Assembly (NCBI GenBank): GCA_024699855.1
Contig: JAMPIQ010000002.1
Location: forward strand, 558,001 to 622,000
DNA length: 64,000 bases
Direction: 5' to 3'
Source of the DNA: Aphelenchoides besseyi
Taxonomy: Eukaryota > Nematoda > Chromadorea > Rhabditida > Aphelenchoididae
Shown here: piece after piece, positions 11,150 to 22,901 of the stretch
How positions within the stretch are numbered: position 1 is the stretch's first letter
Layout of the letters: each line of letters opens with the position of its first letter
Position numbers and translations under genes: made by a program
The notes under the pieces: model-generated
Databases searched by the model: none
Seen by the model: the letters and a program-made list of their open reading frames with translations, nothing else
What the model was told of the DNA's origin: nothing

Positions 11150-11907
11150 AAAACCGATGTTGCCAAATTTATCAACATTTTCCAAGATTCAACAGCGGAA
11201 GTGGATCGATGCGAGTTTCTAACAGTAACAAGTGTGTTTTCATATTCTACACGAAACGACCAGAGTACGTGAAAGCGGTACCCGTCTCAAATTTGGTTTA
11301 CGCGGCACTTACAACCTCGTGTGCGCGTATTCAACTCTACAGAATCATGAAGGCTATCGACGAAACATCCGGCCTTTCGCTCATCTACACTGACACCGGT
11401 GAGTTTGGATAGTTTGGTTCATTTGTTGTTTTCAGACTCTGTCATTCTCACAAAACCACGTAATGCAGCGTTGCCATTCGAAGTTGGCGATTGTCTTAGA
11501 ATGATGGAAAAGAAAATGCCCGATAAAGAGATTTTAGAGGTATCAGACATAGCCAACAATACGTTCATTTTTAAATTTCAGGTCGTAGTCGCAGGCAATA
11601 AACAATAGGCAATAATGGGCTGTTCGTTAACCTATACTTCCGATTAACAACTCCTATCAAGATTCTTTGTATAACTTTCGACAACGAGGTGGCATCAATG
11701 CTCACGTACGAACAATTTTAAAAAATCGCGCTGAACTACGATGACGACTCCGGCGTTCAGTGCACGTATCGCAAGATTATAGCTGACAAACGCGGAATGA
11801 TGATCACAAAACAAATTCCTCGTTCCTACCGTCGCTTCTACTCGAAAGGATTTGTCGACGACAATCTTAAAGTCTATCCGTTTGATTATGTTTTCGATAG
11901 AAACTAA
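11150..11907 (+). pseudogene. C-terminal fragment of a second DNA polymerase B (virus/Maverick-like)
   Basis: Reading forward: a block like CVFIFYTKRPEYVKAVPVSN, then LVYAALTTSCARIQLYRIMK, then IYTDT joined across a short intron (about 11400-11435) to DSVILTKP. Together these give the YTDTDS catalytic motif C of family B polymerases, preceded by the usual helix. A tail after 11720 (ALNYDDDSGVQCTYRKII ... YPFDYVFDRN, stop at 11907) resembles polymerase C-terminal sequence. The exonuclease and motif A/B regions are absent and the pieces are in different frames, so this is a remnant. It is distinct in sequence from the polymerase at 1-4754 and on the opposite strand. Confidence 0.6.
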
Positions 11908-13150
11908 ATATATACTTTTGTTTATTGTTGAACACAACTAGATTGAAAACATACGAATAACTGTCGAAAATCCACAATTTATTTTCATTTGTTTTGGGTT
12001 TATGCGTTACTGGGTTTACAACGAGGAAAAAACTTGATGAGTAAAAGAAGCGAACCGTTGGAAAAGTCGAAATCGGATAGAAGAAAACTTAACAGTTTGT
12101 CAGCTACCTTTTCGTTTTGGCCCAAATCGTTCGCGCGTTCGGCGAAAAACGTTTGGCGTTTGGGCATCGCCACTTCGTTCTTCAACTGTCCTCGCGCACA
12201 GCTGACGCTTCGCCGCGCCAAATCCAAACCGAATAAAAGGGGCGTTTATTCCGTCAAAACCAACAAAACCAAAAAACAAAAACTAAAAAACCAGAAACAA
12301 ACGGGCTACAACACAAATTACAAACCAGGGAGCACTAAGCACAAACTACCGGCTGGGGCCTCGCCTTTCTTTCGCTCAAAGCGACACAGCCAACTGACAT
12401 TAGTGTCGTAGCGACGGAAGCGGTGCAAACGCTCAAAGACACTCGTTTCAATTGTCGCGGTTGTCGTTTTGAAGCTTCCAATCTCTTCAGAGTCGGTCCA
12501 AAATTGGATACAAACAGCAATCGCGTCGAAACGATCGCCGTCCTTTTCATTCGCTTTCTAGTTGGAAGATGGTTTTGCGGTGTAAAAATCAGCTGCCGAT
12601 CGCTTTTCGCTGCTTGTTTTTGCAGTTGAGAGCTTTTGCTTCGGATGTCGTTGAGTGGGTTTGTTGCCGATGCTTTTGAATGCAAATTGAAGCAAACAGA
12701 AATGCGAATAGAATGCCGATTGCTTATGAGAAACTGTGCGATTAAAAGACCGAAATGTTGAAATACGACGACGTTGTTGTTCGCTTATAAGTTTCAATGC
12801 TGATAAGTGGTTCGCACTTCAGGGTCGATAATAATAAAAATTTTTGAGACGGAAAACCCGCAACCGCGGGTAAATCGGCGGATATTTGTGACCCGGTAGT
12901 AATAAAAATTTGTCAAGAGAAAAGTTTGAGGTTTTATCCTCGGGTTTTTGGTGGTAGTAATAAAAATTATGTTGGGGTAAAATCCCCGAGTTTCCCCTCC
13001 AAAATTTAAACCTGCTATTGGGCAGGAGAAAATATTTTACCCGATCGTATTTTCTTTGTAAATCGGTAAATTTGACACGGCAACTGAAACACACGACACG
13101 TCGAATAAACAAGATAACTCAATTTATAAGTCTGCTCAATTTGCTGAAGC
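11908..13150. other. No clear gene; short AT-rich dispersed motif
   Basis: Open frames on both strands at 11989-12411 and 12335-12685 have no recognisable domain and look compositional (Lys/Thr/Gln-rich). At 12829-12971 the motif AGTAATAAAAATT occurs three times (near 12829, 12898 and 12956) with unequal spacing, interleaved with short GC-rich runs such as ACCCGCAACCGCGGGT, which can form a hairpin. Confidence 0.5.
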
Positions 13151-13151
13151 T

Positions 13152-13412
13152 ATGGCGCGCTTTATGGATACCGAACAAAGCCCAAAGCAATATGTAGAGC
13201 GATTGAACATGCTAGAGCTCGACGACGAAGAGTTAATTCGACGTTATCGATTCAATCGCTCTGGGATAGAAGTTTGTTGGTGATTTATGAGATTAGTGTT
13301 TGCTTACTTTTAGTTTGTTACGGAGTTGATCAGAGAAGAGTTGGAAGCGCATGCACGCGGTACTTCGATTCAGTGGATCTGCATCGACCCAACTTTGACG
13401 ATGAACCTGTAG
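13152..13412 (+). pseudogene. PIF/Harbinger (HARBI1-like) transposase N-terminal fragment
   Basis: The fragment contains LELDDEELIRRYRFNRSGI joined across a 42-nt intron (13272-13313) to FVTELIREELEAHARG. This is the characteristic start of PIF/Harbinger nucleases: an acidic helix, RRYRFNR, then the helix before the catalytic domain. The frame stops at 13412, before any DDE residue, so only about 70 residues remain. It lies about 180 bp from a Myb-like gene on the other strand, the usual partner of Harbinger transposases. Confidence 0.6.
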
Positions 13413-13590
13413 ACGCAGAGATTCCAAGTACCGACTTCCTCGACAATCCGCAAGGACGCATCAGCGCCAATACGTTTTCGAGATATGTTTAGTCAAAACA
13501 CTGTCTCACAAACTCATTTGATTTAATCGACGAGATTAAGCGAAAATAAAAAATAGGAGAATCAAAAATGGAAGAAAAGAGATTTTAAGA

Positions 13591-14396
13591 CTATAACGAC
13601 ATATCAAACTTATTCAACACACTTAATGCCTTCTCAAGCACGGTCGTTTCCAATTGGAGTTTTTGCGTTTCGACTTTCAGCTTCTTGCTTTCCCTTTGTA
13701 AAACTTCAATCTGTAAGTCACGAATGCGGTCGAATCAAGGTTGTTTCGGCTTTCGAATAGAAGTCTTCGGTGAGGCGAGCTTTCGCTTTGCTGTTTGTTC
13801 AACAGATTCAGGCTGCTCTACTTGTCTCGACATGTCGTTGCTTAAGAATGCTGATAGATCGGAAATCAATTCTTCGTTGATTGTTGGTGTGGATTGGGCA
13901 CGATTTGTCTCCACAGTCTCGTATCGGCCAACTTGATCGATAGCCTGAAAAGAAGGAATAGAACATGTTATTCGTAAATCACAAACTGTTTCTTCTGCTT
14001 CGAAAATCATCGTTTCACGAGCGCCGGAAACTCCACTAAACGCATGTGAGTTTTCGTGCATTGACTCGATAATCGCGATCGCTGAATCACTTTGTTGGAG
14101 TACTAGACCTCCACCGGTCTGATTTGGTGATCTTAAATGTCGCGAACTACAGAATAAAACCTTTCGACTAACCGTCGTTTATCTGCTGTAAACGCTTTTG
14201 CCTTGCGTTTCAGATTCTTGTGCTTGTCTCGGACTTGAGATACAGTCAACGAGATATGAAACTCGGAATACAAAGAGTCTGTCAGAGCAGTCCATGCGGT
14301 CTTCGATCGTGAATTCGAATCCTTGTCTTTAGAAGTGGGAAACAGATCTGCTGCTGAATCGCGAACCAATTCGGCAAACCTTGCCGACATTTCCAT
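13591..14396 (-). pseudogene. Myb/SANT-like protein of a PIF/Harbinger element, one in-frame TGA
   Basis: The N-terminus (MEMSARFAELVRDSAADLFP ... TAWTALTDSLYSEFHISL ... VRDKHKNLKRKAK) has the three-helix Trp pattern of the Myb/SANT-like (Zeste-type) DNA-binding domain found in Harbinger ORF2 proteins. The frame resumes after a possible 29-nt intron (14132-14160) into a Gln/Glu/Ser-rich middle. It then meets TGA at about 13734 (CGA in an intact frame) and continues into a clear coiled coil (ESKKLKVETQKLQLETTVLE) ending at 13591. It probably assisted nuclear import or DNA binding of the transposase whose fragment lies at 13152. Confidence 0.6.
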
Positions 14397-14733
14397 GAAT
14401 GTTGCAACGATTAAGATACCGGTGATATTTGGTCGACGTTACACGGAATTCTGCGACATACTCGATAATCATATCTTTGCGGAGAAAACTCAAGGTGTTC
14501 GACGTCGTTGATCTTTTGTTGACTGTTGTAATTTACTACTTGATAGCAGGGATGCGCAAGAAATTACAATGCCTATCGGAATTAATAACAGGAAACGAAA
14601 CCTTAGATTGAAATCGAGTTTTGGACGCCATTTACTTCTCCGGTAAAACGTTAAGTTTAAATTGATCACATTGCAATAAAACAAAAGTACAAACTCTCTG
14701 AAACAAAAATAATAAAGTTAAACTTGAACTTAC

Positions 14734-14965
14734 TCATTTGTTGGAAGTCTTCGCGGACAACGATTTGCCCATGTCTTTTCTGCAACAACGATCACCCAAC
14801 GCTTGTTCCATCTTGTTTATGGTCTGTTAATTGGAAATCGGCAAAGCAAAACGTGAACTCAAACGACACAATCAAAATACTACCTTCTCATTCTCGTATT
14901 CGCGAACAACTTCGACTTTCTCGTTGAAAAGTGTGCTCAAGCTCTTTTGTGTCCATTCTTTCGCT
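14734..14965 (-). other. Candidate two-exon coding remnant, unknown
   Basis: Two minus-strand segments join in frame over a GTAGTATTTT...AACAG intron: upstream FNEKVEVVREYENEK and downstream TINKMEQALGDRCCRKDMGK, ending TGA at 14734. Codon use looks coding and the N-terminal piece is helical, but I find no start Met and no known domain. It may belong to the Harbinger neighbourhood. Confidence 0.25.
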
Positions 14966-15850
14966 TCTCTCGTTTACTGGATTACTTTTCCCACTTCCAA
15001 TGGGACAGGATTATGATGCATGATTTCCGTTTCCTTGTCGAGGAAATTAAAAACAAACACAAACAACAACTTTGTGGAGTTATTGGACTTTCCGAACAAC
15101 TTTCAAGATTATAACCCGGTTCTTAAAAGACAATTTATCGCAAAACATTCATAGTTTAAGCGTACTGTTGACGGTTTTGTACGAAACAACGATGACAAGT
15201 CAATGGACACTGATGTCGCTTCGAGCGACCAAAAGGCGAAATCTCCGCCCATTAACTTGTGTTTTGTAGTTTGTGTTTTGGATTGTACTTACAAGAGGCC
15301 CCGTTTGCTCGGCGGCTCATCGGGATTGTTGTTGTTTTTTATCGCAGGAATAAACTCTCTTTTTATTCCGGTTTTCGCTTTGTCGGGAAGAAACGACACT
15401 GAAATTGGATTCCAATGTTGTGGCCCGAAGGCTTAGGGCCGACAATCCAAATTCCAGCTTGTTGATTACCGTCAACGAGAAAACAAAAACAGCAGGGATG
15501 GTGAACTTTATTTTAATGACTTTAAAATTCTGATTTCGGTATTTAAATGAATACTTTTGTTCGGATTTATAGTCCCGCTCGAGTAAAAAACCGAATTTAT
15601 ATACTAGATGTTCGGGCCCGCGTAGCACAGGATAACAGAACAATCCCCTCACTAATAGGAGAAAGTTTGTCAGTTTGTCATCATGTCCCATTTGGCCCAG
15701 TATCTCAAGAACGAATAAAGCTTATCACGTAAAAAAAAATCAGTGAATGCGCACCATGAGAAATAGCTGATTTGATAAATATTTGTTGTAAATTTAATTA
15801 AAATTTATAAAGTTATTGAAATTTTACTAAAACCTAGAAAATATGTCCAA
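14966..15850. other. No supported gene
   Basis: A minus-strand open frame of 124 codons (15317-15691) and shorter ones have no recognisable domain. The sequence is AT-rich and I see no terminal repeats. Confidence 0.45.
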
Positions 15851-15920
15851 GCGCCCGTGGTGTAGAGGCAAAACGGTAGCATTGGATCAGGGGGACGCAG
15901 GTTCGATCCCGAGTCGCGTC
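15851..15920 (+). tRNA. tRNA-like sequence (pseudo-tRNA or SINE head)
   Basis: Contains an A-box-like GTGGTGTAGAGGC with a D-arm continuation (AACGGTAGCAT) and a perfect B-box GGTTCGATCCC at the right spacing. The acceptor stem (GCCCGTG against GTCGCGT) and the T stem do not pair well, so it is unlikely to be a working tRNA. A decayed tRNA gene or the promoter head of a tRNA-derived SINE are both possible. Confidence 0.5.
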
Positions 15921-16446
15921 ATACAATTCTTTCTGTTGTTGGACGATAAACATTGACATCTGTAATGGCTACAATTAATCGATTTTTAATTTAACCTAAT
16001 TTCTGCAATTTATTTTTCTATTCGTTCAAAATTTTGTTTTAAATTTTGTCCAAAGGTCTTCTATTTGAATGTTTCTTAATCGATGTTATTTTTGCGCAAT
16101 TTCTCTGACGTCTTTTCCGCCCGACAGTTGAACTGCTCACACAACAACCAGTTTCTACCAGTCCGTTTCGTCGGATCGGCTGACTAGCCAAACGGTTCAG
16201 TTTCTTTCAATCGAATGCCATCACTTCAGTTTGAAATGCAAATTACATACGATTATATAATTGAAACTGCTGTTAGAAGCAAACATAGTAATGAAAATAT
16301 AATACGATATATGATGAAATCAATTGCTATGAATGCGAAGAGTTTGATAATTCAAGAATGTTCAGTGATTACAAGCAAAACGTGACTGATCGACGCTAAT
16401 ACCAAATAACGAAATTAAACGTTGAATAACAACCCTAATATTTTAC
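15921..16446. other. Intergenic, possibly the 5' part of the Helitron
   Basis: No gene is seen. Helitron 5' ends carry only a TC dinucleotide and no repeats, so the left end of the downstream element cannot be fixed by eye and may lie here. Confidence 0.4.
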
Positions 16447-17394
16447 TTGCGTTCGTGTAACTTGCGTGTCGTCTATATTTCGTTCGTGGCGCGAAAACAC
16501 TCAATTCATGTACTAATCTATATGCTTTCAGTACAACCAATTGAAAAACGAAGAATGATACGTTTTGCGACGATCATCAAGGATAGAAGAAAGGTAAGTT
16601 TTAGCGCTTCCGAGCGCAAGATACTTCTTCCCATTTTGAAATGTGACAGTGCTGAGTTCTACTCCACTGTAAGACATAAATTTGGAGAGAAGAACTCTTG
16701 CGGGCTTCAACAGCCGATCGGTCTTAGTCAACCCCAAGAGTTGCACCTCGAAAACTGTAAGAACTTCTGTTTTCAACAGTCATCGGTACCCCGCCCGGTA
16801 CATCAGAGTTGCGTTGAGCCTCACAAAGGTTCCGCTTCTCAATACGATGGATCCGAGGCAAATGGTTTCAGGTTCGATTTGAACATTTATCGTCGATTAC
16901 AAGGTGGAGGTAGAAAGAAACAAACTAAACGAGGTCGACCTCGCAATACTAACTCAAATACCGAAACCAATAAAGGTAACCAAAGGAATGATGAAACTTT
17001 GAAAGAAGTAAGTAATCATAACAAACGAAAACTAATCGACGAAATCTCAAATGAATTTGAAACCAACAGTTCGGGCCGAACAGAAACCGAACAAACGAAT
17101 CAAAACGCAAACACTGTATTGTTGATGGAAGTTGATGAACTAAATAACGAAACTAACGAATTCGAACAAATTTTTGAAGCAATGGAAATTGAGAAAAACG
17201 TTGAGTTGATGAACGACAATCACAACAATCATCACGCTCCATTGGTTCGACTACCATTAACTCCGAGAATTGTTATGGACACGCGATTTGAGACACACTG
17301 TCCAATTAGTAATTTTTCGTCAATTCTTAACCAATACCTTACTATCTTTCCGAACTATTTTGAAGATATGAAAGACGAAACACAACAAAATTGA
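16447..17394 (+). CDS. Helitron-associated protein of unknown function with AT-hook-like motif
   Basis: An open frame of 315 codons, probably starting at an internal Met. It has GGRKKQTKRGRPRN, an AT-hook-like basic motif, then long Asn/Glu/Thr-rich low-complexity sequence, and a C-terminal part (LPLTPRIVMDTRFETHCPI) that leads towards the protease frame. The stop at 17392 lies 120 bp before the protease frame, and the intervening bases stay open in another frame, so the two may originally have been one protein. Confidence 0.5.
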   Translation: MRSCNLRVVYISFVARKHSIHVLIYMLSVQPIEKRRMIRFATIIKDRRKVSFSASERKILLPILKCDSAEFYSTVRHKFGEKNSCGLQQPIGLSQPQELHLENCKNFCFQQSSVPRPVHQSCVEPHKGSASQYDGSEANGFRFDLNIYRRLQGGGRKKQTKRGRPRNTNSNTETNKGNQRNDETLKEVSNHNKRKLIDEISNEFETNSSGRTETEQTNQNANTVLLMEVDELNNETNEFEQIFEAMEIEKNVELMNDNHNNHHAPLVRLPLTPRIVMDTRFETHCPISNFSSILNQYLTIFPNYFEDMKDETQQN

Positions 17395-17514
17395 CGTTGA
17401 AATACTAACTTTGGCGCTGATGCGTCTGATTTCCACAGACAAAACAGACTGATTTCGTTAATTTCACCTATTTACTTCGATACCGAGATTAACCAAATAG
17501 CTCGAAATGAAATC

Positions 17515-18507
17515 ATGAAATACATGGTTGTTCTGCCGCCAGTTATTCCGCAACAACAAAATGAAATGTTTCATATTGTAATTCCCATTTATCATGAAGT
17601 ACATTTTACCGTTGCAATTGCGCACGGTTATTACAATTCGAAGATAATTGACGTAGAATACATTGACTCATATCACAAAGCGCAGTGTAAATATTTCACT
17701 GAAGAAATCAAACGAATTGTTGAGACGGTCTACAAACGAACAAACTTTATCTCTGAACGCGTTAAGCCAATTATCAAGTTTAGTAGCATGAGCACACAAA
17801 CTGACCAGCAGCAATACGATGATTCATCAAACTGTGCGGCCTTTGTGTTTTCTAACGTTAAGATGTGGCTTACACGTTCGACGACTAATGCATCAAATAC
17901 GTTCATCAAACTTTCCGAATCGGGTTTGCAAAAAAGAAAACAACTCATTGAATTTCTTGACCCACTATTTACATACGGTCCGGAAACTGCAATCAATGAA
18001 GAAAACCAATTGGTCACAAATAACGATTTTGAATTGTTTAATGAATACCAACCAATCACGACTAATCAAACTGTATCGTCTGTCGTTTCTAATGAAATCG
18101 AAAACAAAAAACGATGTAATGCTGAACGTAAACGTGAAAGCCGAGTTGCCGAATCGCAATACAAACGTAGAAAACGATTGGCACAAGTAAGACAACATGC
18201 TATTAGCAAAAGAGGAAAGGAAACTGCAGCCGAACGAAATGCACGTCAAATTCGAAACTCATTAAGTCAGATTGTTGTTCGTTTAAATGAAACTGATGAT
18301 AAACGTAATACACGTCGAGCAAAAATTCGTCAGTCACAATCACAACGACGCACAAACGAAACACCACGTACAAGCGCTCGTCGACGTATACAAAATTCGG
18401 TATCACAAACTCGCTTACGTAAATGTGAAAGGAATGAAAGTCGTAACAAACGAATTAGTCAACAAAAAAAAACGACAATTGAAAACTCGGCAACAAAAAA
18501 AAACTGA
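17515..18507 (+). CDS. Ulp1-like (C48) cysteine protease with Arg-rich tail, Helitron-encoded
   Basis: C48 proteases cleave SUMO-like proteins using His, Asp and Cys. The fold is visible as IVIPIYHEVHFTVAI (catalytic His, about 17597-17625), DVEYIDSYHK (Asp, about 17660) and DDSSNCAAFVF (Cys, about 17820-17850). The second half is rich in Arg/Lys/Gln with repeated NSxSQ-type blocks, as in the basic N-terminal region of many Helitron replicases. The frame ends in an A9 run at 18493-18501; one more base there would fuse it directly to the next segment, so protease and Rep/helicase were probably one polyprotein. Confidence 0.65.
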   Translation: MKYMVVLPPVIPQQQNEMFHIVIPIYHEVHFTVAIAHGYYNSKIIDVEYIDSYHKAQCKYFTEEIKRIVETVYKRTNFISERVKPIIKFSSMSTQTDQQQYDDSSNCAAFVFSNVKMWLTRSTTNASNTFIKLSESGLQKRKQLIEFLDPLFTYGPETAINEENQLVTNNDFELFNEYQPITTNQTVSSVVSNEIENKKRCNAERKRESRVAESQYKRRKRLAQVRQHAISKRGKETAAERNARQIRNSLSQIVVRLNETDDKRNTRRAKIRQSQSQRRTNETPRTSARRRIQNSVSQTRLRKCERNESRNKRISQQKKTTIENSATKKN

Positions 18508-18521
18508 AACGTTGTGAGCAT

Positions 18522-21500
18522 TTGCTGATTGAAAATACTGAGTTAATCGAAGAAGATTACTTGGGCCCGATGAGTATAGAATGCACCAATTGTAAAGCCA
18601 AACACTTTGCTGATGAAACCCGGTCAAAAGATGGAACTTTTGCAAATTGTTGTTCAAACGGTGCTTTTCTAATTAGTAATGATGTTTACCCAACAGAATT
18701 GCGTGAACTAATTACGGATAAGTACAAAGAATCAAAACATTTTTAAAGAAAATATTCGTTCTTATAATAACGCTTTTCGCTTTGCATCTACGGTCACTGA
18801 AGAAGTTCGTCCGAGAGGATTGGGCCCTCAAGTGTATCGACAACACGGGGATTTATATCATTTAATCAATTTGTCAGCTTTACCACAGCAATCGAGTATG
18901 GAAACTTACGGTTAACGTTACATGATCGAAACGGACGCAGCCACAGGCATTCGCGTTGTTGAAACACCTAATTTGAACTCCGATCTTTTAACAAAAATTG
19001 ACCTTATCTTACGAGCAAACAATCACTTTTGTCAAGCTTATCAAATGTTAAAAGATCAAATGGAAGAAGAAAAAAGATTCGCTCAACAAAACAACACTGA
19101 AATCCGGACGTTAAAATTGTTATTTTCGATCAAAAGAAACACCGATCAACGTCGATTTAACATGCCACGAACTAACGAAGTAGCTGCAGTCTATGTAGAA
19201 GGGCCAAACGGTGAAATACCGCCAGCGTACATTGTACTTAATCAAAAAGATGGAAGATTAAAGCAGTTAAGTCCCATCGACGAATCAACAGAAGCTTTGT
19301 TATTTCCCTTATTTTTCCCAATGGGTATTTCCAAATGGAATTCCGAAATGAAAGATAAAAACAATAAAACGGTTACACTGAGCAAATATGCAATGTACCA
19401 ACTCTCGATTCGCGATGACACACCAAACAACTTCTCTGCGTTGAAATATGGTGGAAAATTGTTCCAAGAGTACATCGTGGGTACTTACATTCGTGTAGAT
19501 TACTCGCGACTTCTGTACATAAATTACCATGTAAACAAAAAAATCGCCATAAACTACGAAGACTTGAACGACTATTTGAGAGAAAAGGCTATTGAGAAAG
19601 GCGCAGAAGTTGGAAAAGTAATTGTTTTACCATCAAGTTACACTGGCAGCCCACGATACATGTCTGAAGCATATAACGATGCAATGAGTTTAGTCGCTCG
19701 TTTTGGCAAGCCAGATCTATTCATCACATCAACGTGTAATCCAAAATGGCGCGAAATCACAGAGAATCTGTTGCCGGGTCAATTACCGTCTGATCGTCCA
19801 GAGTTAGTGGCACGTGTTTTCCGTTTGAAATACCGACGCATAATTGATGACATTAAAAATTCGCAACTTTTTGGCAAAGTCGATTGCTACGTCGGTACTA
19901 TCGAATTTCAAAAACGCGGATTGCCGCATGTACATCTTCTTTTCACACTCAATAAAATCACCAAATTAGACGATTGGAAAAAAATTGATAAGGTTATTCG
20001 TGCAGAAATACCCCTTCCAATTACAGAACCCAAACTTTACAAAACCGTAACAACCAATAACCTTCACTCCTGTTTTAAGCAAGTTAAAAGTACGAATAGA
20101 AAAATCTTCATGCCCTGTTGTTCTGAAGAAAATCAACGGTGTAATAAGAATTTTCCTTTTGCTTTTCAAGATCAAACCGAACACGGTAACGGAGGTAAAA
20201 CAAAATACAGAAGACGAGACAATGGTAACCAATTCCACACATTAGATGGTCAAATTTTAACGAATCAACACGTTGTTCCTTACTCACCACAAACTTTCAA
20301 TGCGTTACAACTGTCACATAAACGTCGAGCATGTCGCCGATATTGAGGCCGTTAAATATTTACACAAGTACGTCTTTAAAGGACCGGACGTTGCTATGAT
20401 TGAGAAAGAGTTTATAACGGAAACTAACCAAAACAAAAAAAGTTTTGCATTACGACGAAGTTGACACCTTTAAGAAATGCAGATACTTAAGCGCACCAGA
20501 ATCCGTATGGCGTCTTTTCGGTTATGAAATCGTGATCAAGTCCTTAGCGGTTGAAAGACTCGATATCCACGAATTCAATCAACAAAAAGTGTATTTGGGA
20601 AGAGAAGCAACTGCCGAACAAATGACAAAAGCAAAAGATAAGAAAATATCAAAACTTATGGCTTTCTTTGAGCTGAACAAAGAAAATGCAAAATTAAACT
20701 TGCCATCAAAAGACTTTCGGTATAACCTGCTGTATAGCGATGTTCCTGAACATTACGTTTGGCAAGCAAAAAACATGAAATGGTCGCCACGAGTAAATTC
20801 AACGTTAAGAACAACAGGCAGAATTTACACAATTTCTCCGAAAAACTCAGAGCTCTTCCACTTACGTTTACTACTTTTAAACATCGGTTCACCAAAAAGT
20901 TTCGAAGATTTACGAAGATTGAGTGATGGCACAATCTGCCCAACTTTCAAATTAGCATGTTTAGGACTTGGATTAATCGAGGACGACAAGGAGTACTTTA
21001 ACGCGATGCAAGAAGCCGTTTTGTTCAAAATGCCGTCAGCACTTCGATTCCTATTTGCTATGCTGCTAATTCACTGCCAACCAACAAATCCATTAGCAAT
21101 TTACGACGAATTCAAAGAAGCTTTAGCTCAAGATTATATTTATCAGTATAAGAATGAGTCATTGGCGATAAAATTATCGTATAGAGAACTCTCCGATCTT
21201 TTACAAAGAAATGGCGTAGACTTTTCGAAATTTGATATGCCTGACGCTGAAGATGTTGATCCTACAACCTTACCAACAAATCCAAGTATACTTCTTCAAC
21301 CTCAAGCAAATCAAAGTTTTGAATTAACACCCGTTGAATGTGAAAAGAAAGGAGAAGAAATGTATCAGCAACTAAACACTGAAAAACTTAAAATTTTTGA
21401 CGCAATTTACCAAGCAGTAATAACAAATCAACCTGATACATTTCCTAAAACTAATTGCTACTTCGTGGATGGGCCAGGTGGCACCGGTAAAACATTTCTG

Positions 21501-22747
21501 TACCGAGCATTGTATTATGCATTGAAAGGTCAAAACAAAAAAATCAAGGCAATGGCATTTACAGGAATAGCAGCAAGTTTGCTTCCAAAAGGTCGAACGA
21601 TTCATGACACTTTTAAATTTGGATTGAATATTGACGACGACACCACATCAAACATTGAAAAGAAAAAAAAAACTGGCTAACGAACTTAAAGAGACTGATG
21701 TTTTCATTGGTGATGAAGCTTCGATGATATCCAAATACATGTTACAGGCGATCGATCGAACTCTGCGCGACTTAACTAATTTGCCAACGATTCCATTTGG
21801 CGGTAAAGTAATTTTGCTGGGTGGAGATTTTCGGCAAACACTACCAATAAAAGAAGAAGTTACGGCCGATCAAATGATTAGTCTTTGTTTGAAAGCAAGT
21901 CCTTTATGGTTGAAATTTCAAAAATTCGCTTTGACCGAAAAATCTCCGTGCCGGAGTTAATCAACACCAATTTGCCCAAGAAATTCTCGCAATAGGCGAC
22001 GGCAGAAGCAATGATGTTAAAAGCACAATTGAAATCCCAGCTCAATGTCTTTTTAACGATGATCTGTTAACAGAGACATTTGAAAAGAACATTAACGATA
22101 ACAATTTTAACATCATTATGAACCGCGCAATTCTTGCTACGACAAACATCGAAGTTGACCGTTTGAATGAAAAGGCTTTAAGCATGATCGAAGGGATTGA
22201 ATCTCACTACAGATCCGCCGATACGATTAGAGAAGCACACAACAATGCCAAACATAAATACATGACAGAGTTACTTCATAAAATTGATCCAAAAGGAGCA
22301 CCGAAACATCTTTTACGTCTCAAACGTAATTCAATCGTCATGCTATTAAGAAATCTCGATGTAAGCAATGGTTTGTGTAACGGAACGCGTTTACGTATAT
22401 TGGAATGTAAAAGTTTCGTACTTAAATGTGCAGTTCTCAGTGGTGACGCTAAAGGTACTGAAATACTCCTTCCCCGAATAACAATTGAATGTACAAAACC
22501 ACTGGCCATTCCTTTCTATCGTAAACAATTCCCGATACGGTTAGCTTTTGCAATTACTGTCAACAAATCACAGGGTCAAACGTTTGATAGAATTGGATTA
22601 GACTTAACAAACAAAGAATGTTTTAGCCATGGACAGATGTACGTTGCTCTTTCAAGAGTTTCATGTTGGAGCAATGTTAAAGTGAAACTATCTGATGCAA
22701 AACAAACACGAACCACAAACATTGTGTATCAGAAAGTTCTTGACTGA
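18522..22747 (+). pseudogene. Helitron RepHel: HUH replication initiator plus Pif1-like helicase, several frame breaks
   Basis: Rolling-circle transposase. Blocks in order: GPMSIECTNCKAKHFADE zinc-finger-like segment (about 18568); YNNAFAFAS and RGLGPQVYRQHGDLYH (18765-18860); the Rep domain (18922-20346) with SPRYMSEAYNDAMSLV, FITSTCNPKW and the HUH motif GLPHVHLLF (about 19920); catalytic Tyr region KYLHKYVFKG (about 20350-20385); then helicase with Walker A GPGGTGKTF (about 21472), Walker B VFIGDEAS (about 21700), GGDFRQTLPI (about 21825) and C-terminal NKSQGQTFDRIG and YVALSRV (22560-22660). Frame shifts occur near 18746, 18915, 20340, 20460, 21675 and 21955, several in A runs. All major domains are present. 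Confidence 0.85.
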
Positions 22748-22901
22748 CCTCAATTAACACAAACTTATCGTCTTTACTCGCAGTTTCTCCTATTTTTGAT
22801 CAAATAAAAGATTGTTTGAACATTTAAGAAAGATCAAAAAATAGGGTTGAATTTACGCTTTAGGGTTTTTTACGCGGTTCTTCCCTTAAAAAAAAGAACC
22901 A

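Noticed and set aside
11989..12411. A Lys-rich protein gene
   Set aside because: Low-complexity composition, no domain, no convincing splice or polyA context.
12829..12971. A CRISPR-like array of the AGTAATAAAAATT motif
   Set aside because: Only three short imperfect copies with unequal spacing in a eukaryotic genome.
15851..15920. A functional tRNA gene
   Set aside because: A and B boxes are good, but acceptor and T stems do not pair, so it is listed only as tRNA-like.
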